Shown here in pieces: positions 45,963 to 53,840 of a stretch of DNA of 64,000 bases. The notes under the pieces were generated by a model. That model did not search any database. It was not told the origin of the DNA and was given only the letters and a program-made list of their open reading frames with translations. Position 1 is the first letter of the stretch, and the number at the start of each line of letters is the position of its first letter. A program made the position numbers and the translations under genes. This DNA is from AG1 sp035559775. Its GTDB lineage: Archaea > Thermoproteota > Thermoprotei_A > Sulfolobales > AG1. The DNA lies in contig DATMAU010000064.1 of the NCBI GenBank assembly GCA_035559775.1, positions 22,769 to 86,768 on the forward strand. Direction: 5' to 3'.

Positions 45963-47030
45963 CTAGCCAAAGAGTGCTGAGAGGCCTTGCTCTAACTCCT
46001 CCTCACTAACCTCTTTCTTCTCCTTCTCCTCCTCAGTTGGCTCTTTCTTCTCCTCCTTCTTAGCCTGCTCCTGAACCTTTGTCTCTGCTACTATCCTCAA
46101 CCCTAGGTCCACGGATCCTTGGAGGGCTTGGGCGAGGGCTAGGGCTCTAGCGTAGGCTCTCCTAATAATCTCCGGAGCGTTTTCCGGCGTGATTATCCCA
46201 AGCTCTGTCGAGATCGAGAGAGCCCTCATATATGCCTTTCTTATCACCATCTCCATAACGATCCTATCTGGGACCACGATCTCTGTTGCCAATGCATAGC
46301 TCCTAGATATAGCGTCTATAAGCGTCTTCCTAGTCCCCTCTATGTCGAGGACCAGTCTCTCTCCAGGAATCACTAAGCCGTCCTCGTAGCCGAACACCAT
46401 GTTGGGTTTAACGATGAATGGTGTTATGCCAAGCTTGCTTAGTAGTGAGGCTAGCTCGGGGCTTATCTCCTGCCCTGGTTTTGCTACAACTGTATCCCTG
46501 ATCACATGGATCTCTGAGCCCCTTGGCTGGACAGGGATCTTTAGCCTGCCGAAGACGCTTATCATAGGCCCTGGAGGTATGCCGGTAGGCCCGGCTGGGA
46601 TCACGATCTCTGCGTCTGCCTTATCACCAGGCTTAGCCTTTCTATATGCCCTTATACTCCTCACAATCTCTCCTAGCTCGAACACGTTGTGCTCCGATGA
46701 GAATACAAATATGCTTGGGTTAGTCACCATGGGCTCCATCTTCTCAACCCCCTTCAGCCCTAGATCTGCTGCTGCTTTGAGGAAGACCTTCCCCTTGATC
46801 ATGTTTACCCTAAGCCCCTTAGCCTCAAGCCTCTTCTTGATCTCTAGGAACTGTGGTCCTGGTAACCCTGTCGCTGAGATCACAACAAAGCTCTTAGAGC
46901 CCCTGAGGATCTTCTTGATCTCCTCGGCAAGGGCTGCTTTAGCCTCGATAGATTTTCTAACACGCTTCTCCCTAGCTCTCTCCATCTCCTTAAGAGCCTT
47001 CTCATACAGCCTCCTAGTCCTACCCCTCAT
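45963..47030 (-). CDS. rpl10: Large ribosomal subunit protein uL10 (P0)
   Basis: Stalk base protein with the archaeal extended form: uL10 domain (KSFVVISATGLPGPQFLEIKK region), the insertion domain (about residues 110-200, with PAGPTGIPPGP), spine helices near residues 265-310 where L12 dimers bind, and an acidic C-terminal tail ending GLSALFG as in archaeal and eukaryotic P0. Length 355 residues is normal. It overlaps rpl1 by 4 bases. No rpl12 gene follows; the next gene is CitE on the other strand 12 bases away. Confidence 0.95.
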   Translation of the reverse strand: MRGRTRRLYEKALKEMERAREKRVRKSIEAKAALAEEIKKILRGSKSFVVISATGLPGPQFLEIKKRLEAKGLRVNMIKGKVFLKAAADLGLKGVEKMEPMVTNPSIFVFSSEHNVFELGEIVRSIRAYRKAKPGDKADAEIVIPAGPTGIPPGPMISVFGRLKIPVQPRGSEIHVIRDTVVAKPGQEISPELASLLSKLGITPFIVKPNMVFGYEDGLVIPGERLVLDIEGTRKTLIDAISRSYALATEIVVPDRIVMEMVIRKAYMRALSISTELGIITPENAPEIIRRAYARALALAQALQGSVDLGLRIVAETKVQEQAKKEEKKEPTEEEKEKKEVSEEELEQGLSALFG

Positions 47031-47674
47031 TGGACAGGCACCTCTACCGGGATACCCATGGTTGTTTTAACAATAACCTTTTTAACAGCAGCCGATAAAG
47101 GCTCTTCCAGCTTATTCTCTATAAAGCCGAGCACTGCGAGCGCGTTCTCAGCAAGATCCTCGGGATTCATATCCTCGCTCCCTATAATCCCTGAGACGAA
47201 GGGTTGCTCTTTATTCCTAAGCCTTGTAACGGATCTATAGTACTTGGCCAGAGAGGCTATATCCGCGTTCACATCGAGAGGCGTTGGCGCTTTCCCTCTA
47301 GGCCCGAGGGCTGGCCCCAGGATTCTTCCGGCAAGGCCCATGAGATCTGTTCTCACAAGGATCCAGTCGCACTTAGATGCTATAGCCTTAGCCTGTTTCT
47401 TGCTAAGCTTCTGGAGCTCCTCCCTAGAGATCACGAGATCCACGCCAGCATTCCTAGCCCTTATAAGTGTATCACCATCAGCTACTATGCATATATACGA
47501 GCTCTTCCCAAGCCCTTTGGGTAGATATACAGCGTCTCGGAACTTAGCCTTAGGGGATTTGGGATCGATTCCTTTGAAAACAACTACAAGCTCGACACTC
47601 TGTTTAAACCTTCTGCCAGAACCTATCTTGATCGCCTCAGCTATTCTCTGCACAAGGATCTCTTTTGACAGCAT
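47027..47674 (-). CDS. rpl1: Large ribosomal subunit protein uL1
   Basis: Binds 23S rRNA at the L1 stalk and, in many archaea, represses its own operon. Seen: FKQSVELVVVFKGIDPKSPKAKFRDAVYLPKG in two blocks near residues 25-56 and the GRILGPALGPRGKAPTP motif. The ATG at 47674 is preferred since AGGAGGGG lies 10 bases upstream; the longer frame from 47704 would overlap rpl11. 215 residues is the normal archaeal size. Confidence 0.95.
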   Translation of the reverse strand: MLSKEILVQRIAEAIKIGSGRRFKQSVELVVVFKGIDPKSPKAKFRDAVYLPKGLGKSSYICIVADGDTLIRARNAGVDLVISREELQKLSKKQAKAIASKCDWILVRTDLMGLAGRILGPALGPRGKAPTPLDVNADIASLAKYYRSVTRLRNKEQPFVSGIIGSEDMNPEDLAENALAVLGFIENKLEEPLSAAVKKVIVKTTMGIPVEVPVQ

Positions 47675-47688
47675 AGGCAATACCCCTC

Positions 47689-48198
47689 CTACTGAGATCT
47701 CCACCTATCCTCATATTTAAGCAATACTGAATCGTATAGACCCCTATCTATCTCTGCCTGGATCTCCTTTGGATCTTTCCCCTCAACAGTGATCCCAATG
47801 CTCCTAGCACTCCCAAGAATAGTTTTCACAGCCGCTTTCAGACTCTTAGCATTGAGCTCAGGCTTCTTGAGAACAGCTATCTCCACGATCTTCTCGAGAC
47901 TCAGATCCCCGATCTTCTTGTGTGCAGGATCCCCCGATGGTGCTTCTGCACCAACAGCTTTTAAGAGCAAGCTTGTAGTGGTTGGCAGCTTAACCCTGAG
48001 ATCGTAGTGAAGAGTATCTAGATCCACGATCACGTCGACCCTCACCTCATACCCCTCATAGGACTTCGTAGCCTTGTTAATATCATCAACAACCCTCGCG
48101 GGATCCAGCCCTAGCTGTTGCAGAGTGGGTCCGAGCGGTGGCGCGGGCGACGCCCTACCTCCCTGCACGTGGAGCCTCACAACCCTGATCCTTGGCAT
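47689..48198 (-). CDS. rpl11: Large ribosomal subunit protein uL11
   Basis: GTPase-centre protein. Seen: the proline-rich SPAPPLGPTLQQLGLDPARVV block near residues 16-36 in pieces, the KLPTTTSLLLKAVG stretch and the C-terminal KTILGSARSIGITVEG motif. 169 residues is the archaeal length. First gene of rpl11-rpl1-rpl10. A TATA-like TTGCTTATTAG lies about 35-45 bases upstream. nusG and secE, which often precede it, are absent. Confidence 0.95.
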   Translation of the reverse strand: MPRIRVVRLHVQGGRASPAPPLGPTLQQLGLDPARVVDDINKATKSYEGYEVRVDVIVDLDTLHYDLRVKLPTTTSLLLKAVGAEAPSGDPAHKKIGDLSLEKIVEIAVLKKPELNAKSLKAAVKTILGSARSIGITVEGKDPKEIQAEIDRGLYDSVLLKYEDRWRSQ

Positions 48199-48392
48199 GG
48201 AGACACGCTCTGCTAGATAATCTACAGGGCGAACTAATAAGCAAACGCTCTAAGGATTCCATCGATCAGCGATCCGATCGCGGGTTTATATGATAAGGGT
48301 TACCCATACCAGTATTACCAAGCCAAAATACGACTGAAACAAGTCAAAGGAATCATATAGCCTTCCTAACGTATTAAACATGGGTGGATTGC

Positions 48393-49541
48393 ATGGAGGG
48401 AGATCTATCGATCCTTAGGAAGAGTGTTAGGGATTTTGCCTCAAAACATGTTACCCCGCTCGCTAGGAAGATAGATGCTGAGAACTGGTATCCGAGAGAG
48501 CTTGTCAGAGAGATGGGTAGGATGGGGATACTGGCGCCAAACGCCCCAGAAGATCTCGGAGGAGCCGGTCTAGACCTCCTAGGAGTCTCCGTAGTCCTGG
48601 AAGAGCTTGCCAGATTCAGCGGTTCAGTCGCCCTAATATCGGAGGTTCAAGGAACACTTGTAACCCATATCCTTACCAACAACGCTCCCAAGAGGATTGC
48701 TGAAGAGGTTATCCCAAGACTAGCCTCTGGCGATACCATAGGCTCCTTTGCACTCAGCGAGCCGTGTTGTGGGAGTGATGCTGCTAACATAGAGACAAGC
48801 ATAGAGAGGCAGGGGGGAGAGTGGGTTGTTAAGGGTACAAAGACCTGGATAACCCAGGGGCTGTATGCTGACTACTTCATAGTGTTCGGGAGAACAGGGC
48901 CTAGGAGTGAGAGGCATAGGAATATAGCTGCTGTCCTGCTAAGGAGGAACATCTGTATAAAGACAAACCCCATAGAGGTTATGGGCTTTAGAGGCACGGG
49001 AACGGCTGAGGTCGTTATAGATGAGTGCAGGGTAGGGGATGATGATATCATAGCACCTCCTGGGGAAGGTTTCAAAATAGCTATGGACGCTCTAAACGTG
49101 GGTAGGGTTGCGATAAGCGCTCTAGGAGTAGGGCTAGCTGAGGCTGCCTATGAGGAGGCATACTCGTTCCTAGCACAGAGGATAGCTTTTGAAAAGCCCA
49201 TCATAGAGTTCCAGGCGATCCAGTTCACACTAGCAGAGCTCTATACACTCATAGAGAGCTCAAGATCCCTCGTGTACAGGGCTGCAGAGCTCTATAGAAA
49301 AGGATCAGAGGACTTCCCAGTAATGGCTGCCCTCACAAAGCTCCACTCATCCCAGGCTAGTGTGAGGGTTGCTAACGAGGCCGTAAGGCTTATGGGGGGC
49401 TATGGGTATAGTAAGGAAAGCAACGTCGAGAGGATCTATAGGGATTCAAAGCTCCTCGAAATAGGTGAGGGGACAAACGAGATCCTGAAGCTAGTTATAT
49501 CAAAACACCTACTGAGACACGGAGCTAAATGGTTACTATAG
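48393..49541 (+). CDS. Acyl-CoA dehydrogenase
   Basis: FAD enzyme oxidising acyl-CoA to trans-enoyl-CoA. Seen: FALSEPCCGSDAANIET near residue 118 (FAD/substrate binding), WVVKGTKTWITQG, the RDSKLLEIGEGTNEI C-terminal block with the catalytic glutamate within YKDSK-type region, and QAIQFTLAELY. ATG at 48393 is chosen (EGDLSILRKSVRDFA start) over GTG at 48384. 382 residues is normal. It lies upstream of nothing related, but with MaoC and CitE suggests CoA-ester metabolism nearby. Electron acceptor genes (Etf) are not present. Confidence 0.92.
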   Translation: MEGDLSILRKSVRDFASKHVTPLARKIDAENWYPRELVREMGRMGILAPNAPEDLGGAGLDLLGVSVVLEELARFSGSVALISEVQGTLVTHILTNNAPKRIAEEVIPRLASGDTIGSFALSEPCCGSDAANIETSIERQGGEWVVKGTKTWITQGLYADYFIVFGRTGPRSERHRNIAAVLLRRNICIKTNPIEVMGFRGTGTAEVVIDECRVGDDDIIAPPGEGFKIAMDALNVGRVAISALGVGLAEAAYEEAYSFLAQRIAFEKPIIEFQAIQFTLAELYTLIESSRSLVYRAAELYRKGSEDFPVMAALTKLHSSQASVRVANEAVRLMGGYGYSKESNVERIYRDSKLLEIGEGTNEILKLVISKHLLRHGAKWLL

Positions 49542-49584
49542 AATTAAAAATATCTAATAAGACCCAGAGCCAGGGCAACATGCT

Positions 49585-49954
49585 ATGGCATCCAAGGAGC
49601 TTGTGAGAAGCACCCGAGACAGAGTATTAACAGGATTAGCCGGCGGTATAGGAGCTTTTCTTGGAATAGGCTCTGGGCTGTTTTCTTTTTAATATTCGTG
49701 GGAAAGATTTATAAGCTTTAATTGGAATTGTTTTTGGTGATGAGTTGATCTCCATGTTGACTCTGGGTGGTGATGGGAGCAATGCTCCGAGCCATCCGGG
49801 GGATGATCCCTTAAACCTAGATGGGAGTCAAGTGCTGTTTGGCTCGACGGCAGCCCATAAACCCATGGGATCGATCTACTATAGAATTGAAAAGGGATTA
49901 TTGTTTGGACTAGTAGCAAGCTGGGTTGGTATAGCAATATCTAAAAGGATCTGA
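49585..49954 (+). pseudogene. Broken pspC-like gene interrupted by a family A repeat
   Basis: The first 30 codons from the ATG at 49585 (start MASKELVRSTRDRVL, then TGLAGGIGAFLGIG) match the N-terminus of PspC-domain membrane proteins. After SGLFSF the frame stops at 49690. About 200 bases of family A repeat follow, and then a frame encoding GLLFGLVASWVGIAISKRI (ending 49954) matches the hydrophobic C-terminus of PspC. The middle transmembrane part is missing. Hence an insertion or deletion event broke the gene. It is possible that the tail similarity is fortuitous, since PspC tails are simple hydrophobic sequence. Confidence 0.6.
49675..49872 (+). mobile_element. Family A repeat, copy A3 (truncated)
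   Basis: Aligns to the left end of the other copies (GGGCTGTTTTC then ATAT) and, after an internal deletion, to the hairpin region. Nested hairpin at 49766-49796: GGTGGT with GCCATC, inner GGAGC-AAT-GCTCC. Relative to the other copies a C-G pair has become T-A and a C-G pair T-G, preserving the stem. The ATGGG/CCCAT stem (49821-49858) and the core GTGCTGTTTGGCTCGAC are kept. The right terminal repeat is missing. It lies inside the pspC remnant. Confidence 0.65.
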
Positions 49955-50085
49955 GGTTTTCAGACAAACCGCTCCTCGATACGGTTTGTTTCTGAGTATT
50001 GTTGTTATTTTAGCTCCCTTATATCAAGTCTGGGCGTGTCTCTGCGTCACAGATCTATAGGGCTCGGGATCTGTGGAGATATGTT

Positions 50086-50559
50086 CTAGACACCTACAAG
50101 ATCGTTTATACGGCAATAAGTTAGATCAGTTATGCCCGTCTCATTTATCCTCTCTAGACATTCATCCTCGGAGTAGCCGCATAGGTATAGGTGGGAATGG
50201 TCCTTTGGCTTATCGCTACACCCAAAACCAGGGATTCCTGCGAAGATCTCTCTAAAGGCTAGGGCTAGTCTTGCCTCATAATCCTCTCGATCCTCGTATA
50301 TCTTGTAAAGGATCCCCAGAATCCCTGTGGATGGCTGATGCAATAGATAATCAATATGCCAGAAGAGAGAGCTGGGTTTGTTTATATGTCTTACAACCCT
50401 TCTATATATACCTCCCTTACCCATTGCAGACCCTATATAGAGATACACGCCTGATGGGATAGTGAATCTCTTTCCACTGCGTGTGGTTATACTAGTATCC
50501 CTACCAACTCTTATAATGATAATATATACGCCTGACTCTCTTGGTAATCGACAAACCAT
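50086..50559 (-). CDS. DUF123 / GIY-YIG nuclease-like protein
   Basis: Matches archaeal DUF123, a GIY-YIG-superfamily domain sometimes fused to endonuclease III. The two landmark strands are seen as GVYIIIIRV (residues 10-18) and SGVYLYIGSA (36-45), followed by RRVVRHI, a WHIDYLL stretch and a conserved CSDKPKDHSHLYLC region (cysteine/histidine rich) near residues 123-136. 157 residues is normal. Nuclease activity of DUF123 proteins is unproven. Not fused to endonuclease III here. Confidence 0.8.
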   Translation of the reverse strand: MVCRLPRESGVYIIIIRVGRDTSITTRSGKRFTIPSGVYLYIGSAMGKGGIYRRVVRHINKPSSLFWHIDYLLHQPSTGILGILYKIYEDREDYEARLALAFREIFAGIPGFGCSDKPKDHSHLYLCGYSEDECLERINETGITDLTYCRINDLVGV

Positions 50560-50597
50560 CCACGGCTCCCGCGATTCATTGGAGTGCTGGCTTTAGG

Positions 50598-50861
50598 TTA
50601 CATTCTAAACCTAGTGATCCTTCTCGGGATCTCTACCTCTATTTCCTCCTCCTCAACCTCGATCCTCACGGTGGCTTTGTCAGGGTCTATGTTGTTCTTC
50701 TCCATCCATGCGTGGAGTATGTCTGATATCAGCATCACTAGATCCTCTTCGATCGTGCTCCACATATCTTCTCCAATATGTTTCCTAGACTCCTTAACTA
50801 TCTTTATAATGCTCCTCAAGCCCTCTATAAGATCCTCAGGCGGTTCCTCCACTTCTCCCAA
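50598..50861 (-). CDS. Small acidic hypothetical protein
   Basis: 87 residues, family not recognised. A helical first part (residues 5-55, charged) is followed by an acidic beta-like stretch VRIEVEEEEIEVEIPRR. No membrane segment or catalytic motif. It is divergent from the ABC ATPase gene with a 60-bp gap and downstream reads toward the GIY-YIG gene start. Start ATG; real gene likely since coding is uninterrupted and it fills the gap cleanly. Confidence 0.55.
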   Translation of the reverse strand: MGEVEEPPEDLIEGLRSIIKIVKESRKHIGEDMWSTIEEDLVMLISDILHAWMEKNNIDPDKATVRIEVEEEEIEVEIPRRITRFRM

Positions 50862-50921
50862 AGGATCACCAATATTATATGGGGGAGCCCTATATATTAC
50901 CGCACGTGTTAATACTCATGA

Positions 50922-51668
50922 GTGCCTGTTGTGGAGTATGTGGTCGAGTTTATCGATGTTAGGAAGAGCTATGGATCTAGGGAGGTTCTGAGGGGTATTA
51001 GCTTTAGGGTATCGCCTGGCGAGATCTATTGCCTCGTAGGCCCGAACGGTGCTGGAAAGACAACAACGCTAAGAATAGCGGCGACCCTTGCCAAGCCCAC
51101 CTCGGGCATTGTGAGGATCTTGGGTGTGGATCTGAGGGAGGACAGGGATCTACCGAGCATTAGGAGGAGGATAAGCTATCTCCCAGAAGAGGCTGATGTG
51201 TATTCAAGGCTAAGCGGTCTGGAGTATCTAAGGTTCTTCGCAGAGCTCTATGGCCTCGATGTCGAGAAAGCCCTAGATATAGGGATCAGGATCTCTGGGC
51301 TCTCTATAAACGATCTCAGGAGGAGAGCTGGGACATATAGTAAGGGGATGAGGAGGAGATTGCTAATAGCAAGGGTCTTCATGTCAGAGCCACGCCTAGC
51401 TATTCTAGATGAACCCACATCGGGGCTTGATGTCTTCTCATCGCTACAGGTTAGAGAGGCTATTAAGGAGTACTCGAAACCCACTGGATCCTCTGTCATC
51501 CTTTCAAGCCATAACATGTTCGAAGTGGAATATCTATGTGACAGGGTTGCCTTGATAAACAACGGGGCAATAGTTGGTGAGGGCAGTGTGGAGGAGATAA
51601 AGAGGATCACGGGTGCTAAGAACCTCGAGGAGTCTTTCGTAAGCCTTGTATCAAGAACTGGGGGATAG
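50922..51668 (+). CDS. ABC-2 type exporter ATP-binding protein
   Basis: Seen: Walker A GPNGAGKTT (about residues 37-45), signature YSKGMRRRL, Walker B LAILDEPTSGLDV and H-loop SSHNM. The GTG start fits a leaderless mRNA, with TATATATTACC centred about 27 bases upstream. 248 residues. The permease gene follows 3 bases later, giving a two-gene exporter of unknown substrate. Confidence 0.92.
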   Translation: MPVVEYVVEFIDVRKSYGSREVLRGISFRVSPGEIYCLVGPNGAGKTTTLRIAATLAKPTSGIVRILGVDLREDRDLPSIRRRISYLPEEADVYSRLSGLEYLRFFAELYGLDVEKALDIGIRISGLSINDLRRRAGTYSKGMRRRLLIARVFMSEPRLAILDEPTSGLDVFSSLQVREAIKEYSKPTGSSVILSSHNMFEVEYLCDRVALINNGAIVGEGSVEEIKRITGAKNLEESFVSLVSRTGG

Positions 51669-51671
51669 CTT

Positions 51672-52898
51672 ATGGGCATGAGACCCCTGATATGGAAGGA
51701 GTTCCTAGAGCTTGTGAGGGACTATAGAACCCTAGCAGCCCTGGGAGCCCTGCCCCTCATCATGCTACCCCTCCTAGGCTTTATGAGCACCTATCTACAA
51801 TCCCTTGAGCAGGGAGCTCTACTTATAGTTAATAGAGACAGCTCGACAGGGTCTATAGGGAATACCACTATAGCCTCTTCGGATGTCTCTGAATATATAT
51901 CAAGATCCATGGTTTCTAAAGGTTACTCAGTATATATGGGTGAGACAAGCTCCCCGATAGATGCTGTGCTCATCATACCACAGGGGTTCTCGAAAAACCT
52001 ATCCTCTCTAGTTGATAGAGCCTTCGTAGAGATCCAAAGGATCCCTGGATCTCCCAGGGCTGACAGGCTCCTCTCAGATCTATATTCAGTGCTACAGGAT
52101 CTCTCAACCTATGTATCGAGCCTCAAGATCGGGCTCCTAGCATCGAGGGCAGAGGTTAACGCTAATCCTGAGAGTATAAGGGATCCTGTGGCTGTTCTCC
52201 TAACAACATATATAACACCGTCTGGAGAAGAGATCGGGTATGAGCAGGCCTTGAGAATCTATGTTGCAAGACTACTAGCATTCTCCCTAGTGTTTGTCGC
52301 AACACCTGCTACAACATATGTTGTCGACTCGATCCTCGGTGAGAAGGAGAGGAGAACCCTCGAGGTGCTTCTAATGGCTCCGCTGAGGAGGAGGGATCTC
52401 ATACTGGCTAAAGCCTTCTCAAGCTCCCTTGTGGGGTTATTCGCAGCAGCGATAGAGATCATAGCTGTGTTCATCTTCCTCCAGATCCTAGCCCAAGGGG
52501 CTCTGGGCACTAGCATTTACGATCCACAGCTAGTGCTTCTGAGCGCCTTTGTAGTCTACCTAACAATACTCTCAACACTAGCACTCTCACTACCAATCAT
52601 AGTTAGGAGCGCCACGGTTAGGTCGGCCCAGATAGCATCGTCGATAATAACGGTTATAGCATCGTCTATCTTTTTCTCAGCATTGTTTGTAGACATAGAT
52701 AGACTGCCTGCTAGCGTGTCTATACCCATGATGATCCTTCCATATACACACTCAGTGCTAGCTATAAGACTCTTCTCCCTAGGAGATATAACAGGGTCTG
52801 TGGTTCACTTGCTAGCCTTAGCGGTATTCTCAATAATACTGATCATAGTCTCATCCTACCTACTCAACGAGGAGAAGATCTTGATGAAACCCGCATGA
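51672..52898 (+). CDS. ABC-2 type exporter permease
   Basis: 408-residue ABC-2 membrane subunit. One N-terminal transmembrane helix (about residues 20-40) is followed by a large extracellular domain (about 50-200), then five helices; the ABC-2 hallmark GEKERRTLEVLLMAPLRRRD is at about residues 225-244. NatB/CcmB-like layout. Partner ATPase is the gene just upstream. Substrate unknown (could be sodium, drugs or lipids). Confidence 0.88.
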   Translation: MGMRPLIWKEFLELVRDYRTLAALGALPLIMLPLLGFMSTYLQSLEQGALLIVNRDSSTGSIGNTTIASSDVSEYISRSMVSKGYSVYMGETSSPIDAVLIIPQGFSKNLSSLVDRAFVEIQRIPGSPRADRLLSDLYSVLQDLSTYVSSLKIGLLASRAEVNANPESIRDPVAVLLTTYITPSGEEIGYEQALRIYVARLLAFSLVFVATPATTYVVDSILGEKERRTLEVLLMAPLRRRDLILAKAFSSSLVGLFAAAIEIIAVFIFLQILAQGALGTSIYDPQLVLLSAFVVYLTILSTLALSLPIIVRSATVRSAQIASSIITVIASSIFFSALFVDIDRLPASVSIPMMILPYTHSVLAIRLFSLGDITGSVVHLLALAVFSIILIIVSSYLLNEEKILMKPA

Positions 52899-52940
52899 TC
52901 TGCATCAAAAAAGGATCTCATAAATAGATTATCTATAAAA

Positions 52941-52950
52941 TATTTATAAA
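52941..52950 (+). promoter_or_regulatory. TATA box of thi4
   Basis: TATTTATAAA, one of two overlapping AT-rich TATA-like boxes (52932-52953), lies about 34 bases before the ATG at 52980, with GAGGTGA just ahead of it as a ribosome site. Confidence 0.5.
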
Positions 52951-52979
52951 TATACTAAGAGAGGCTTAGAGGTGAAAGC

Positions 52980-53777
52980 ATGGCTAGCAAGAGGATCTTC
53001 GCAGAAGTCTCTGAAGCGGATATAACCTCGGCCATAATAGAGGAGTTCAACAACCTGATCAAGGAGTACTCGAGAAGCGATGTAATCATAGTTGGAGGAG
53101 GACCAGCAGGGCTAACAGCAGCATGGAAGCTCGCTCTAAGGGGTCTCAAAACACTGATCATAGAGCAGAACAACTACCTAGGTGGAGGTATATGGATGGG
53201 CGGCTATCTAATGAACCCTGTCACATTCAGGGCCCCTGCCCATAAGGTTCTTGAAGAGCTCGGCATCCCCTATAAGGAGTATAAGAGGAACCTCTACGTA
53301 GCCCACGGGCCTCTCGTAGCATCAAAGCTAGCTAGCAAGGCTCTTGAAGCAGGTGCTAGGGCACTAACACTAACAATCCTCGACGACCTGATAGTGAGGA
53401 ATGGGAGGGTAGAGGGCGTTGTAGTTAACTCAGCACCTGTGCAGGGTATGCCTAGACAGATAACATGCCTAGACCCCATAGGGCTTGAAGCCAAGGTCGT
53501 GATAGATGCTACAGGGCACGAGGCTGCTGCTGTGAGGAAGCTAGCCTCTAGGGGGTTGATCAAGTCACAGATACTTGGCCCCATGTGGGCTGAGGCTTCA
53601 GAAGATCTTGTCGTGGAGCATACGGGCGAGGTATTCCCAGGCCTTGTCGTTGCAGGCATAAGTGTCGCTGAGCACTATGGTCTCCCAAGGATGGGGCCAA
53701 CATTTGGTGCAATGCTTCTCTCCGGCGAGAAGGCTGCCGAGATAGCATACCAGGTAGTCACTGGTAGAAAAGGATAG
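52980..53777 (+). CDS. thi4: Thiamine thiazole synthase Thi4 family
   Basis: Makes the thiazole precursor of thiamine from NAD and glycine. Seen: dinucleotide-binding VIIVGGGPAGLTAAWKL (about residues 35-51), GGGIWMGG near residue 68, and a second NAD-binding IDATGHEAAA near residue 175. A cysteine (Cys163) sits in the ITCLDP motif that aligns with the sulfur-donating cysteine of yeast and plant Thi4 (CMDPN region), where methanococcal enzymes have histidine. C-terminal GPTFGAMLLSGEKAAE is typical. 265 residues. Other members of this family are ribose-1,5-bisphosphate isomerase-like annotations, which is a naming issue. Confidence 0.88.
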   Translation: MASKRIFAEVSEADITSAIIEEFNNLIKEYSRSDVIIVGGGPAGLTAAWKLALRGLKTLIIEQNNYLGGGIWMGGYLMNPVTFRAPAHKVLEELGIPYKEYKRNLYVAHGPLVASKLASKALEAGARALTLTILDDLIVRNGRVEGVVVNSAPVQGMPRQITCLDPIGLEAKVVIDATGHEAAAVRKLASRGLIKSQILGPMWAEASEDLVVEHTGEVFPGLVVAGISVAEHYGLPRMGPTFGAMLLSGEKAAEIAYQVVTGRKG

Positions 53778-53820
53778 CTATTTACTTTTTCATGGTAATA
53801 AAGAGATCTTTTTTACCTAG

Positions 53821-53830
53821 TATTTATATA
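53821..53830 (+). promoter_or_regulatory. TATA box of guaB
   Basis: TATTTATATA is centred 16 bases before the ATG at 53841 and about 34 bases before the in-frame CTG at 53860. With the usual 26-base spacing transcription would begin near 53852, downstream of the ATG. Relevant to the uncertain translation start of guaB. Confidence 0.45.
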
Positions 53831-53840
53831 CCCCTTAAAC

